Assembly: GCF_004785935.1 (NCBI RefSeq)
Contig: NZ_SRRP01000001.1
Span: 496,001-560,000, forward strand
Direction: 5' to 3'
DNA length: 64,000 nucleotides
From: Streptococcus rubneri
Lineage (GTDB): Bacteria; Bacillota; Bacilli; Lactobacillales; Streptococcaceae
Positions within the stretch are counted from its first letter, which is position 1; each line of letters starts with the position of its first letter. A model generated the notes under the pieces. It saw nothing but the letters and a program-made list of their open reading frames with translations. It had not been told where the DNA came from and searched no databases. Both the position numbers and the translations under genes were made by a program. Positions 52,836-61,492 of the stretch are shown here, piece by piece.

Positions 52836-53705
52836 TTATTTACCGTTTAAAATGATTCCCATTTGAGAGAGAGGTTCTCCCAATTTTGTAACTGCTTCTG
52901 CTAGTTCTTTGGTATCTTCTTCTGTTAGATCAGTATATGATTTATAGTTAGATTCATCCGTCATATGTTTGTCTAACAAGTCATTCACCGCCTTGAATTC
53001 TGTCTCTAGGGTTTTCACTAGCTTAGCGTCCTTTTTCTCAATAAGAGGTTTGAAGAGAGCAAAGATCTTTTCAGCCCCTTCGATATTGGCACGGAAGTCA
53101 TAGAGATCTGTATGAGAGAAAATTTCTTCTTCCCCAGTGATCTTTTGTGTCGCCACTTCATTCAAGAGGTCAACTGCACCTGTCAACATCAAATCTGGGG
53201 TCACTTCTACTGTCGCAATCTTGGCTTTCAACTCTTTGATATCATTTACCAATTGTTCTGCATATTTTACAGTGCCTTCGGTTGTGTTTTCTTCCCACAA
53301 GATGCGTTCGATACGGTGGAAGCCTGACCAACCTTCTTCAGATTTGTTTTCATCAACATAGTCAACAAGTCGGAAGTCAATCTTGACATCAGATTCTCCG
53401 AAGCTTTCAGCGATCGGTTCAGAGCGTTCATAAGACATCCGAATCAAAGGATAGACCTTCTTAGCTTCTTCTAAATCACCACTTTTGAGGACTCTTTGAA
53501 ATTCCTCTGTATCTTTTAACAATTGATCGATTTGGCCTTGCACAAACTCCTTGTATTCACTTGTCGCTTCATCCAAGGATTTTTGGTCTTCTTTGGACAA
53601 TTTCACTGTTGAAGAAGAACTGTTTGTAGTTGTGTTTTTTGAAGATGTATTGGCACAGCCTGCTAATAAAGCGACTGATAAGAGTGTTACTGCAAGTTTT
53701 TTCAT
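52836..53705 (-). CDS. efeO: EfeO/EfeM iron-binding lipoprotein (imelysin domain)
   Basis: A 289-aa lipoprotein with lipobox LLAGC (Cys17). The imelysin/peptidase M75-like domain carries HxxE in GFHRIERILWE, the iron site of EfeO-type proteins. The cupredoxin domain of E. coli EfeO is missing, so this is the short EfeM form. It is the first gene of efeO-efeB-efeU-tatC-tatA and follows the promoter by ~35 bp. It probably captures ferrous or ferric iron for the peroxidase and permease. Confidence 0.93.
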   Translation of the reverse strand: MKKLAVTLLSVALLAGCANTSSKNTTTNSSSSTVKLSKEDQKSLDEATSEYKEFVQGQIDQLLKDTEEFQRVLKSGDLEEAKKVYPLIRMSYERSEPIAESFGESDVKIDFRLVDYVDENKSEEGWSGFHRIERILWEENTTEGTVKYAEQLVNDIKELKAKIATVEVTPDLMLTGAVDLLNEVATQKITGEEEIFSHTDLYDFRANIEGAEKIFALFKPLIEKKDAKLVKTLETEFKAVNDLLDKHMTDESNYKSYTDLTEEDTKELAEAVTKLGEPLSQMGIILNGK

Positions 53706-53741
53706 GAGAATTTCTCCTGGATTCGTTTTTTTACGTGGTCT

Positions 53742-53770
53742 ATTATAGCAAAAATTTTCTCATTTTTCAA
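53742..53770 (-). promoter_or_regulatory. efe operon promoter
   Basis: TTGAAA (53770-53765), 17-bp spacer, and TATAAT (53747-53742) on the minus strand. I see no clear Fur or PerR box, though TTGACAATTGTT lies just upstream. Confidence 0.8.
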
Positions 53771-53799
53771 CAATTGTCAGAAAACTTTAATAAATTGAA

Positions 53800-55341
53800 T
53801 TAAAGGAGTAATTCTTTCACCCGACCGATATCTGTCTCTTTTACTACCAGGTAGATGCTATCTCCTAGATAGAGGCGGGTGCTACCATGTACTGTACTAT
53901 TTTTGCCATTATGCTGATGAGTTGTGATTAGGAGGTCTCTCGGTAGGTCTAAATCTCGAACCTGACGGCCTGCTATTTTCTCTGATACTGGAATTTCGAT
54001 CAGGGTTAAGACATCAGAACCGCTGGTCACCTCAGGCATCAATTGCTCCAGCATAGCTTCGTAGACAGGGGCACCTTTTACTAGATCCATGGTAATGTAA
54101 GCTGTCAAAGTAACCAAGCCAATCGGCATCAAGGTTCGAATATCTCCTACCATTTCGGTCACTAGAATCATTGCCGTTAAGGGCGCTTTTGAAATGGCAC
54201 TGAAATAACCACTCATTCCCAAAATAACAAACAAGGGCAGTTGATTTGGCTGAATGAGACCAAGCTGCAATAACACTGCAGCAACCAAGGCTCCTAAGAC
54301 AGAGCCAAGAGCTAGAATCGGAAGAAAGATGCCACCAGGAAGACCACTACCGTAACTGATCATACTCCAGATAAAACGAATAGCAAAATAAAGGAATAAG
54401 GTCTGTACGCTATGAGGAATGTGGGCTAGGTCTAAAACTAAGTGGTGACCACCCCCCAGTAGATGAGGGAAATAGAAACCAATTGGTAGAATTAAAAGAA
54501 AGGCAAAGATGGGACGATAAGGAGCTGTTACATGAAGCCAGTTGCCAAGTTTTTCATAGACACGTCCAATATTTAAAACAGCTATTTCATAGAGATAGCC
54601 AGATAGTCCGAGAAAAATACCCATGGCAAGAAAAATCCAATAGCTGGATAAATCGATATGGGGGATGTGATCGGGCATGTTTAAAATAGGAGTTTGACCG
54701 AAAACGTTGAGAGAGACAAAGTTGGCGACCAAACTAGCAGCCAAGGTAGATACCCAGAAGACTCGAGAAAAGTGATGATAAACTTCTTCTACTACAAAGA
54801 GAAGACCCGCAATCGGAGCGTTGAAAGCTGCTGCCAAACCTGCTGCAGACCCACTTGCAATCAAGGCCCTTTCTTCTACTGGACTAAGAGCAAGTTTTTT
54901 AGCCAAGCCCTTTCCTCCCATGGCACCCAATTGGATACTAGGTCCTTCACGTCCTAACATCAAGCCACTGGCGATCGCTAAGATCCCTAAAATGTATTTC
55001 TGCCAGAGAGTTGACCACCAGTCAATTTGAAGGAGCCCTTTCAATTCTGCCTCAACTTGAGGAATTCCGGAACCTTTTACGTTTGAATTCTTTTTGATGA
55101 ATTGACAAGCTAATAGGATGATACAAAGATAGAGTATAAGGATGGCGGCCCAATTGAGAGGGGAATGGTCTAGATTTTTATAGAGCTGCTGTACAAAATT
55201 GAAAAGGTGCTCGATGAAGAAACGGAAGCTAGAAACAATAGCTCCGACAACTACTCCTACCAAAGCTCCCCTAGCAACCTGTGACAAAATAGATTTTGAA
55301 GTTGACTGAAATTCTTTTTGGATTTGCTGACTTTGTTTCAT
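53800..55341 (-). CDS. ClC chloride channel/antiporter with TrkA-C domain
   Basis: A 513-aa ClC protein with ~10-12 membrane helices followed by a cytoplasmic RCK_C/TrkA-C domain (~430-513). Ion-path motifs NVKGSGIPQVEAEL, GREGPSIQLGAMGG (gating Glu) and LPGGIFLPILALGSVLG are intact. The TrkA-C tail may sense a nucleotide or anion. Roles in acid or fluoride resistance are possible for the family. It is monocistronic, just upstream of the efe operon promoter region. Confidence 0.93.
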   Translation of the reverse strand: MKQSQQIQKEFQSTSKSILSQVARGALVGVVVGAIVSSFRFFIEHLFNFVQQLYKNLDHSPLNWAAILILYLCIILLACQFIKKNSNVKGSGIPQVEAELKGLLQIDWWSTLWQKYILGILAIASGLMLGREGPSIQLGAMGGKGLAKKLALSPVEERALIASGSAAGLAAAFNAPIAGLLFVVEEVYHHFSRVFWVSTLAASLVANFVSLNVFGQTPILNMPDHIPHIDLSSYWIFLAMGIFLGLSGYLYEIAVLNIGRVYEKLGNWLHVTAPYRPIFAFLLILPIGFYFPHLLGGGHHLVLDLAHIPHSVQTLFLYFAIRFIWSMISYGSGLPGGIFLPILALGSVLGALVAAVLLQLGLIQPNQLPLFVILGMSGYFSAISKAPLTAMILVTEMVGDIRTLMPIGLVTLTAYITMDLVKGAPVYEAMLEQLMPEVTSGSDVLTLIEIPVSEKIAGRQVRDLDLPRDLLITTHQHNGKNSTVHGSTRLYLGDSIYLVVKETDIGRVKELLL

Positions 55342-55413
55342 AAATTTTCTTAAACTCCAAGATTGATTGTCTTTATTATACTATTTTTCGCAACTCCTGA
55401 GTATGAGATCATC

Positions 55414-55442
55414 AAAAAAAACGCTCGAATGAGCGTTTTTTT
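55414..55442 (-). terminator. nox terminator
   Basis: ACGCTC/GAGCGT, 4-nt loop, with T-runs on both strands, 8 bp after the nox stop. Confidence 0.93.
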
Positions 55443-55449
55443 CACTTAA

Positions 55450-56826
55450 TTATTCAGCAGTTAAAGCCGCCATTGTGATGTAGTTGTATGGTTTATTGAA
55501 GTGTGGCAAGAAGAATAGGTCTGTCAAAGCCAATTTTTCAATTGTAACGTGTTCTTGAATAGCAAGTGAGAACATGTGGATACCCATTGAGATTGCAGCA
55601 TCGCGTGATACCATTTGGGCACCAAGGATTTCACGACTATCTTGATCATAAACGATCTTGATAGCAACTTCATGGTTGTCATGTTTGATAAATTCTGGTT
55701 TTTGAAGATCGTTGAAGCCAGTTTCAACAGCGTTGTATCCTGCTGCTTTTGCTTTTTCAAGTGTCAAACCGGTTGAAACCATGTGAAGACCATAGATTGA
55801 GATACCATTTGATCCTTGAACACCGATTCCTTCAAGCTCATGTCCACAAGCATTGTAAGCACCTACGATACCAGTACGAACAGCGTTTGAAGCAAGAGCG
55901 ATGTAGCTAATGTCTTTACGAGCGTTGTCATAAACAGTCGCACAGTCACCTACAGCGAATACACCTGGGATAGAAGTTTCTTGTTTCTTGTTAACAAGGA
56001 AGGCACCGTTACGGAAGAGTTCGATCTTACCATCAGCAAGGGCTGTGTTTGGACGGAAACCAACAGCAAGAATGACCATGTCAACGTCGAATGTTTCTTT
56101 ATCAGTTACCAAGCGTTCTACTTTACCGTCACCTTGGATGGCTTTAACAGTTTGACCAAGTGCCAAACGGATATTGTGGTCTTCCAAGTTTTTCGCCATC
56201 ATTTGTGTGAAGTCTTTGTCATAGTATCCGTTCAAGACAGTGTCAACGATATCAACGAGTACCACTTCTTTTCCAAGACGTTCGAAAGCTTCAGCAAGCT
56301 CAACACCGATGTAACCACCACCGACAACAGCGATACGCTCAAGGTGTTTGCTCTTGTCTTCAAGTTTCTTAATAACTTCTTCAGCGTTTTGGTACAATTT
56401 AACGAATTGTACATTTTCAAGAGTTGCTTTGAATTCACGGTTACCTTTAACAATTTCAACACCTTCGATTGGTGGCAAGATTGGAGTTGAACCAGTTGCG
56501 AAGATCAATTTTTCATATGATTCTTTGTGTTCTTTACCTTCGACTTCTGCAGTCACAACTTTGTTGTCGTAATCAATTGAAAGAACTGGTGAGTTCATGT
56601 AAACTTTAGCGCCTTTAGCTTCTAATTTTTCTTTATCAGAATAGAACAAGCCTTCAGGTCCATCAATTTGTTCACCAATCCAAAGAGCCATTCCGCATCC
56701 AAGGAATGAGATGTTTGAGTTTTGGTCAAAAACAACGATTTCATTTTCGTTTCCAAAATTATCCAACATTGTGTTGATACATGCAGTTCCAGCGTGGTTA
56801 GCACCCACAACTACGATTTTACTCAT
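55450..56826 (-). CDS. nox: NADH oxidase, water-forming
   Basis: A 458-aa FAD enzyme that reduces O2 to water with NADH. It has the dinucleotide fold [13 protein letters not shown], the redox Cys44 in [12 protein letters not shown], the second fold [17 protein letters not shown] and [11 protein letters not shown]. The ATG at 56826 follows AAAGGTAGG; the longer frame to 56892 contains the promoter (extended -10 TGTTATAAT). It regenerates NAD+ for the PDH complex in aerobic conditions and competes with H2O2-forming oxidases. Confidence 0.95.
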   Translation of the reverse strand: MSKIVVVGANHAGTACINTMLDNFGNENEIVVFDQNSNISFLGCGMALWIGEQIDGPEGLFYSDKEKLEAKGAKVYMNSPVLSIDYDNKVVTAEVEGKEHKESYEKLIFATGSTPILPPIEGVEIVKGNREFKATLENVQFVKLYQNAEEVIKKLEDKSKHLERIAVVGGGYIGVELAEAFERLGKEVVLVDIVDTVLNGYYDKDFTQMMAKNLEDHNIRLALGQTVKAIQGDGKVERLVTDKETFDVDMVILAVGFRPNTALADGKIELFRNGAFLVNKKQETSIPGVFAVGDCATVYDNARKDISYIALASNAVRTGIVGAYNACGHELEGIGVQGSNGISIYGLHMVSTGLTLEKAKAAGYNAVETGFNDLQKPEFIKHDNHEVAIKIVYDQDSREILGAQMVSRDAAISMGIHMFSLAIQEHVTIEKLALTDLFFLPHFNKPYNYITMAALTAE

Positions 56827-57041
56827 AGAAATAATCCTACCTTTAATTTTATTTACCATACAATTATAACATGAAAATGGTATCGTTTCCAATTTTTTTG
56901 CTTACAGTTTGTGATAATATTTTCAATTCTATTTTCATAAGTTCTGAAAAATGTCAATAAATTTGCTCGGGGGGATTGTGAAATGGCTTTCTTTTTGTTA
57001 AACTTGAAGTAGGTGAATATTGGAAAGGTGGTTTACTATTT

Positions 57042-57965
57042 GTGGAACTAACTAGTCGATCCGAACGCCTAATGGGCTCCACCATAACCGTTTCGATTTC
57101 TCATCAACAAGCTGACCAAATACTGGCAGATTGCTTTAGTCTCCTGCGATCCTATGAGCATCGCTTTAGTGCTAATGACCCTTCTTCTGAATTGATGGAG
57201 GTCAATCAAAAGGCTGGCATTGAACCCGTAGAGGTTCATCCTGATCTTTTTTCATTGATTGCTCTAGGAACCAGACATAGTCAAGCGCAAGGAAGTCATT
57301 TAAACATTGCGATTGGTCCACTTGTCCAAACTTGGAGAATTGGTTTCTCTGATGCTAGGAAACCTGATCAAGGGGAAATTGAACAAGCCCTAACAGTCAT
57401 CGACTCTCATCAGATTTGCTTGGATCCGGATCAACAAACTGTTTTTCTCAAAAGAAAAGGGATGAAAATTGATCTAGGTGCTTTAGCAAAGGGATTTAGT
57501 GCTGATTTACTAGCTAACTATCTCAGGAGTCAGGGGATTGAACAGGCTTTAATTGATTTGGGGGGCAATATTCTTACCATCGGTCAAAACCCTGTCAGTC
57601 ATCGCCCTTGGAGAATTGGGATTCAAGATCCTCAGCTTCCAAGAGGAGAACATTTACTGGTTCTATCTGTAACAGATAAGTCCGTCGTGACGTCAGGTAC
57701 TTATGTTCGTCACCTCGAGGTTGACGGCCAGTCCTTCCATCATATTTTTGATCCCCAAACCGGCTATCCTGTCGAAACGGAACTGGCAAGTCTCACGATT
57801 ATTTCTGATCGATCAGTTGACGGAGAGATTTGGACCACCCGCTTGTTCGGTGAAGAACCGAGCAACATTTTAAACATTGTTGAAACCTTACCTGGCATGG
57901 ATGCTATTCTAGTCTATCAGTCAGGTCGCCTCGCCTATACTAGTGGGCTTCATGATTATTTGTAA
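57042..57965 (+). CDS. apbE: FAD:protein FMN transferase, ApbE family
   Basis: A 307-aa enzyme that transfers FMN onto threonine of a target flavoprotein. It has the ApbE core FSANDPSSELMEVN, KIDLGALAKGFSADLLANYLRSQGIEQALIDLGGNIL, and FHHIFDPQTGYPVE. The start is GTG at 57042, 10 bp after AAAGGTGG; no better ATG is in frame. There is no obvious lipobox, so it may act inside the cell. It heads a unit with two flavin reductases 24 bp and 18 bp apart, which suggests flavin-linked electron transfer. Confidence 0.93.
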   Translation: MELTSRSERLMGSTITVSISHQQADQILADCFSLLRSYEHRFSANDPSSELMEVNQKAGIEPVEVHPDLFSLIALGTRHSQAQGSHLNIAIGPLVQTWRIGFSDARKPDQGEIEQALTVIDSHQICLDPDQQTVFLKRKGMKIDLGALAKGFSADLLANYLRSQGIEQALIDLGGNILTIGQNPVSHRPWRIGIQDPQLPRGEHLLVLSVTDKSVVTSGTYVRHLEVDGQSFHHIFDPQTGYPVETELASLTIISDRSVDGEIWTTRLFGEEPSNILNIVETLPGMDAILVYQSGRLAYTSGLHDYL

Positions 57966-57989
57966 TTTTAATTTCAGAAAGGAATTTCC

Positions 57990-58595
57990 ATGACAAAACT
58001 TATTGCGATCGTTGGAACAAACTCCAAACGTTCAACAAACCGCCAACTACTTCAATACATGCAAAAGCATTTTGCTGATAAGGCAGAGATTGAATTGGTT
58101 GAGATTAAAGATATCCCTGTCTTCAACAAGCCAGCCAACAAACAAGTCCCTGAGACTATCTTAGAGATTGCTACGAAAATTGAGGAAGCTGATGGCGTCA
58201 TCATTGGTACGCCAGAATATGATCACTCCATCCCTGCTGTATTGATGAGTGCACTTGCTTGGCTATCTTACGGGATCTACCCATTATTAAGCAAACCAGT
58301 GATGATTACTGGTGCTTCTTATGGTACACTTGGTTCCTCTCGTGCCCAATTGCAACTGCGTCAAATCTTGAACTCACCAGAAATTAAAGCCACTGTCCTT
58401 CCAGACGAATTCTTGCTTTCTCACTCTCTTCAAGCATTTGATCAAAATGGTGACTTAGTAGATCTTGACGTCATCAAGAAATTGGATGCTATCTTTGATG
58501 ACTTCCGTATCTTTGTTAAAGTTACTGAAAAATTGCGCAACGCTCAAGAATTACTTCGTAAAGATGCCGAAGACTTCGACTGGGAAAACTTGTAA
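57990..58595 (+). CDS. NADPH-dependent FMN reductase, small subunit type
   Basis: A 201-aa flavodoxin-like reductase: IAIVGTNSKRSTNRQLLQYM at the start, EADGVIIGTPEYDHSIPAVLMSALAWLS (FMN phosphate/hinge) and PVMITGASYGTLGSSRAQLQLR. It resembles the small subunit of the H2O2-producing NADH-flavin reductase of Lactobacillus johnsonii (Nfr1/Nfr2), from memory. It pairs with the longer paralogue directly downstream and with ApbE upstream. Confidence 0.88.
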   Translation: MTKLIAIVGTNSKRSTNRQLLQYMQKHFADKAEIELVEIKDIPVFNKPANKQVPETILEIATKIEEADGVIIGTPEYDHSIPAVLMSALAWLSYGIYPLLSKPVMITGASYGTLGSSRAQLQLRQILNSPEIKATVLPDEFLLSHSLQAFDQNGDLVDLDVIKKLDAIFDDFRIFVKVTEKLRNAQELLRKDAEDFDWENL

Positions 58596-58613
58596 GATAG
58601 GAGACATACTAGC

Positions 58614-59849
58614 ATGAAATTTGTAGGACTTGTAGGATCTAACTACGACCAATCATATAACCGCAAACTTTTGGAATTCATCCGTCGTCATTTTAAGATC
58701 AAATTTGAATTAGAAGTTCTTGAAATCGACGAAGTTCCAATGTTCAACCAAGATGAAAAATGGGACGAAAGCTTCCAATTGCGTCTCCTTAACAATAAAA
58801 TCACTCGTGCCGATGGAGTCATTATTGCAACTCCTGAACACAACCACACCATTTCAGCAGGACTAAAATCTGTTTTAGAATGGCTTTCCTATGAAGTGCA
58901 TCCTTTTGAAAGCAAACCGGTCATGATTGTAGGTGCTTCTTACTACGACCAAGGGACTTCTCGTGCTCAAGTTCACCTTCGTAAAATACTTGATGCTCCA
59001 GGTGTCAATGCCTATACCCTTCCAGGGAACGAATTCCTTCTCGGAAAAGCGAAAGAAGCTTTTGACGCAGATGGCAACATCACGAACGAAGGAACTGTAA
59101 AATTCCTTGAAACTTGTTTAGATAACTTTGTGAAATACGTAGGAGTCGTTTCTAAATTGAAAAAACCAAAACCAATTGATCCAGAAGATTTGGATTGCGG
59201 AAAACCAATCGCTACTACCATCACTGAGGTTGACCCAGATGATCCAGATTGGGTAGAAAAAGTCGCAGAAATTACAGGTGCTGTATCAGGCGATACTTAT
59301 GTCAAATTGGACCACGGTATCCTGACTGTTAATCAAATCGATATGTTCTTAAAAGCTATGCCATTTGAGTTAACTTATGCGGATGATAACAACCAGTTCC
59401 TCTACTACAACAATGCTCACCAAGATCCAGATACCATGTTTGCTAAACGCGTGCCACCTCAATCTGGTAGCCGGATGTCAACTGTTCATGGTTCACTTCC
59501 ACCAGCACGTATGAAAAACGTTGAATGGGTAATCGGCACTCTTCGCAACGGAAACCAGGAATATGTTCGTACCATTGTTCCAGGATCTCCTGAAGGCGTG
59601 ATCAATACTCATAACTACCAAGCAATGTACTATCCAGATGGCTCATATGCTGGTATCAATGAGATCGTCTTCAACTTCCAACCATGGTTGGACTGGTATC
59701 TTCAAACAACAGGTCAACGCCTTGTAGGCGGTAGCGGACCATTTGCTCCTGCTGGTGGCCATGGGGATGCAGATGCAACTTCAGGTGCTTCAGATGCTGG
59801 AGGACACGGTGACGCAGCTGCTGATGCTACATCTGGTGCAAGCAACTAA
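58614..59849 (+). CDS. NADPH-dependent FMN reductase with PAS-like domain and repeat tail
   Basis: A 411-aa protein. Residues 1-185 are a second FMN reductase domain (VGLVGSNYDQSYNRKLLEF, RADGVIIATPEHNHTISAGLKSVLEWLS). Residues ~225-375 resemble the PAS-like C-terminal part of DUF438 proteins (FLKAMPFELTYADDNNQFLYYNNAHQDPDTMFAKRVPPQSG), a likely flavin or haem pocket. The last ~35 residues are two copies of GGHGDA..ATSGAS, an Ala/Gly/Asp/His-rich low-complexity tail. With the 201-aa partner it may form a heteromeric flavin reductase. Confidence 0.85.
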   Translation: MKFVGLVGSNYDQSYNRKLLEFIRRHFKIKFELEVLEIDEVPMFNQDEKWDESFQLRLLNNKITRADGVIIATPEHNHTISAGLKSVLEWLSYEVHPFESKPVMIVGASYYDQGTSRAQVHLRKILDAPGVNAYTLPGNEFLLGKAKEAFDADGNITNEGTVKFLETCLDNFVKYVGVVSKLKKPKPIDPEDLDCGKPIATTITEVDPDDPDWVEKVAEITGAVSGDTYVKLDHGILTVNQIDMFLKAMPFELTYADDNNQFLYYNNAHQDPDTMFAKRVPPQSGSRMSTVHGSLPPARMKNVEWVIGTLRNGNQEYVRTIVPGSPEGVINTHNYQAMYYPDGSYAGINEIVFNFQPWLDWYLQTTGQRLVGGSGPFAPAGGHGDADATSGASDAGGHGDAAADATSGASN

Positions 59850-59851
59850 TA

Positions 59852-60030
59852 AAAAGAGGCTAGGACAAAAGTCCTAGCCTCTTAATTGTCTTTGGATTGT
59901 CGAGCAAGACGCAGTGGTTGAGTGGCCTCTACTACGCTGATTTCATCAGCTTTTACAGCCCTACTCAACTGTGCGGAGGTGGGACAACGAAATCGAATTC
60001 TAACGAATTACCGATTTCTGTCCCACTCTC
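59852..60030 (-). repeat. ~178-bp intergenic repeat, copy 3, inverted
   Basis: Reverse-complement copy of the elements at 12993 and 42528. It begins 2 bp after the flavin-reductase stop and ends 4 bp before the convergent thioredoxin-like gene, so it is a bidirectional terminator. Confidence 0.92.
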
Positions 60031-60034
60031 TTTT

Positions 60035-60604
60035 TTATTTCAACTCTTTGATAATCTTCTTGGCATCTTCGTTTGAAATAGCCCCTAATTGAACATGTCC
60101 AATCTTTCCTTGGCTATCGATAAAGACTTCAGTAGGGATCGAACGAACCTGGTAATCCATAAAGGCAGATCCGTCTGGATTGTACAAAACAGGCACTGAT
60201 TGATAATCTTGTTGGGCAAACCATTCAACAAACTCATCTTCTGTTTTTTCCCCTTGCATTCCAGGCGCCATAACCGTGAGAATCTCAAAGTCCCGGTCCT
60301 TTTCTTCAACTAATTTATTGAGTTCAGGCATGCTTTGGCGACAAGGACCACACCAAGTCGCCCAGAATTTCAAGTAAACCTTTTTACCTCTGTAGTCTGA
60401 AAGTTTAACCGTATTTCCCTTCATGTCTTTGAGTTCAAAGTCACTCGCTTCTGTTCCGACTAAAGGATGTTTACTAGTAGCCGTGTTTGTCGTTGTTTGT
60501 TTGTTCATATTGTTCATACTAGTCTCGCTGGATTGCTCCATAGAACAAGCGGTCAGTAAAGCGAGTGACAGGATTGAAAAACAAGTATATTTAAAAAATT
60601 TCAT
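60035..60604 (-). CDS. TlpA/ResA-type extracytoplasmic thioredoxin lipoprotein
   Basis: A 189-aa lipoprotein with lipobox LLTAC (Cys20) and a thioredoxin fold with active site KFWATWCGPCRQSMPEL and cis-Pro in VRSIPTEVFID. It resembles the pneumococcal Etrx1/Etrx2 proteins that donate electrons to surface methionine sulfoxide reductase. It follows ccdA by 21 bp on the same strand; CcdA supplies reducing power. The msrAB gene that often completes this set is absent on the downstream side. Confidence 0.92.
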   Translation of the reverse strand: MKFFKYTCFSILSLALLTACSMEQSSETSMNNMNKQTTTNTATSKHPLVGTEASDFELKDMKGNTVKLSDYRGKKVYLKFWATWCGPCRQSMPELNKLVEEKDRDFEILTVMAPGMQGEKTEDEFVEWFAQQDYQSVPVLYNPDGSAFMDYQVRSIPTEVFIDSQGKIGHVQLGAISNEDAKKIIKELK

Positions 60605-60625
60605 GGTAAAAAACCTCCGTTAAAT

Positions 60626-61333
60626 TTAAGAAAAGATAGCAGACAAGCTATTCAATTGTCCCAAAAGCAATAAGATCCCCATAATGATGATGATCAAGCC
60701 ACCAATCTTCTTTAGTAACAAGAGATGGGGTTTTAGACGATTAAAGTATGGGAGAACGATCCCAGATGCTATAGCTAGAAGCAAGAATGGAATAGCCATC
60801 CCTAATGTATAAATGAAAAGGTAAACGGCTCCCATAAGGGCATCTTGGCCATTGGATGCTGCTAAGGCAAGTACAGAGCCAAGAACAGGACCGATACATG
60901 GCGTCCATCCAAAGCTAAAACCAAGTCCAAGGAGAAAAGCTGAAAATAATTCATTCTTGTGCTTGTTTGCCCCGAAATCCATTGTCTTCTGTTTCTCTAG
61001 GAAATTAAAATGAAAGACTTCCATCTGATGAAGACCAAGGATAATGATCAACGCTCCCATCAGGTAACGGAACCAGTTGGTGTACATGATCTGACCAAGC
61101 AAACCTGCCCCGAAACCAATGAGGAGGAAAATAACAGAAATCCCTGCGATAAAACACAAGGTCTTTACAATCCCATGCCAGCGAATCTTTTTCCCAAAAA
61201 TCTGAACGGATTTTTCCTGATCGCTTCCTAGCAAGACGCCGATATACACCGGAAGCAATGGAAAGACACAGGGGGAGAAGAAAGAGAGGACGCCGGCAAG
61301 AAAGACAGTCGACGAGAAAACAATTTGGTTCAT
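60626..61333 (-). CDS. ccdA: CcdA thiol-disulfide electron carrier
   Basis: A 235-aa, six-segment membrane protein that carries electrons from cytoplasmic thioredoxin to the outside. The conserved Cys residues are in SFFSPCVFPLLPVYIG and GWTPCIGPVLG. It is cotranscribed with the TlpA-like lipoprotein. TATACT with an upstream TG (~61369-61361) is a possible -10. A 13/14 match to a palindrome near 13173 lies at 61429-61442. Confidence 0.95.
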   Translation of the reverse strand: MNQIVFSSTVFLAGVLSFFSPCVFPLLPVYIGVLLGSDQEKSVQIFGKKIRWHGIVKTLCFIAGISVIFLLIGFGAGLLGQIMYTNWFRYLMGALIIILGLHQMEVFHFNFLEKQKTMDFGANKHKNELFSAFLLGLGFSFGWTPCIGPVLGSVLALAASNGQDALMGAVYLFIYTLGMAIPFLLLAIASGIVLPYFNRLKPHLLLLKKIGGLIIIIMGILLLLGQLNSLSAIFS

Positions 61334-61451
61334 AACTTACTCCGTATATTGATATGATACAACTAGTATAGCACTCCAACAGCTAAATTAAAAATTTCTG
61401 CTACGCTTTGATTATTAAATAATCAGTTAGAAACTAGTTTCAAAACCAAAT

Positions 61452-61482
61452 AAAAACTCCAAAGAACATAACTTTGGAGTTC
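61452..61482 (-). terminator. brnQ terminator
   Basis: AACTCCAAAG/CTTTGGAGTT arms with a T-run on the minus strand, 11 bp past the brnQ stop. Confidence 0.9.
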
Positions 61483-61492
61483 AATTGACTAT

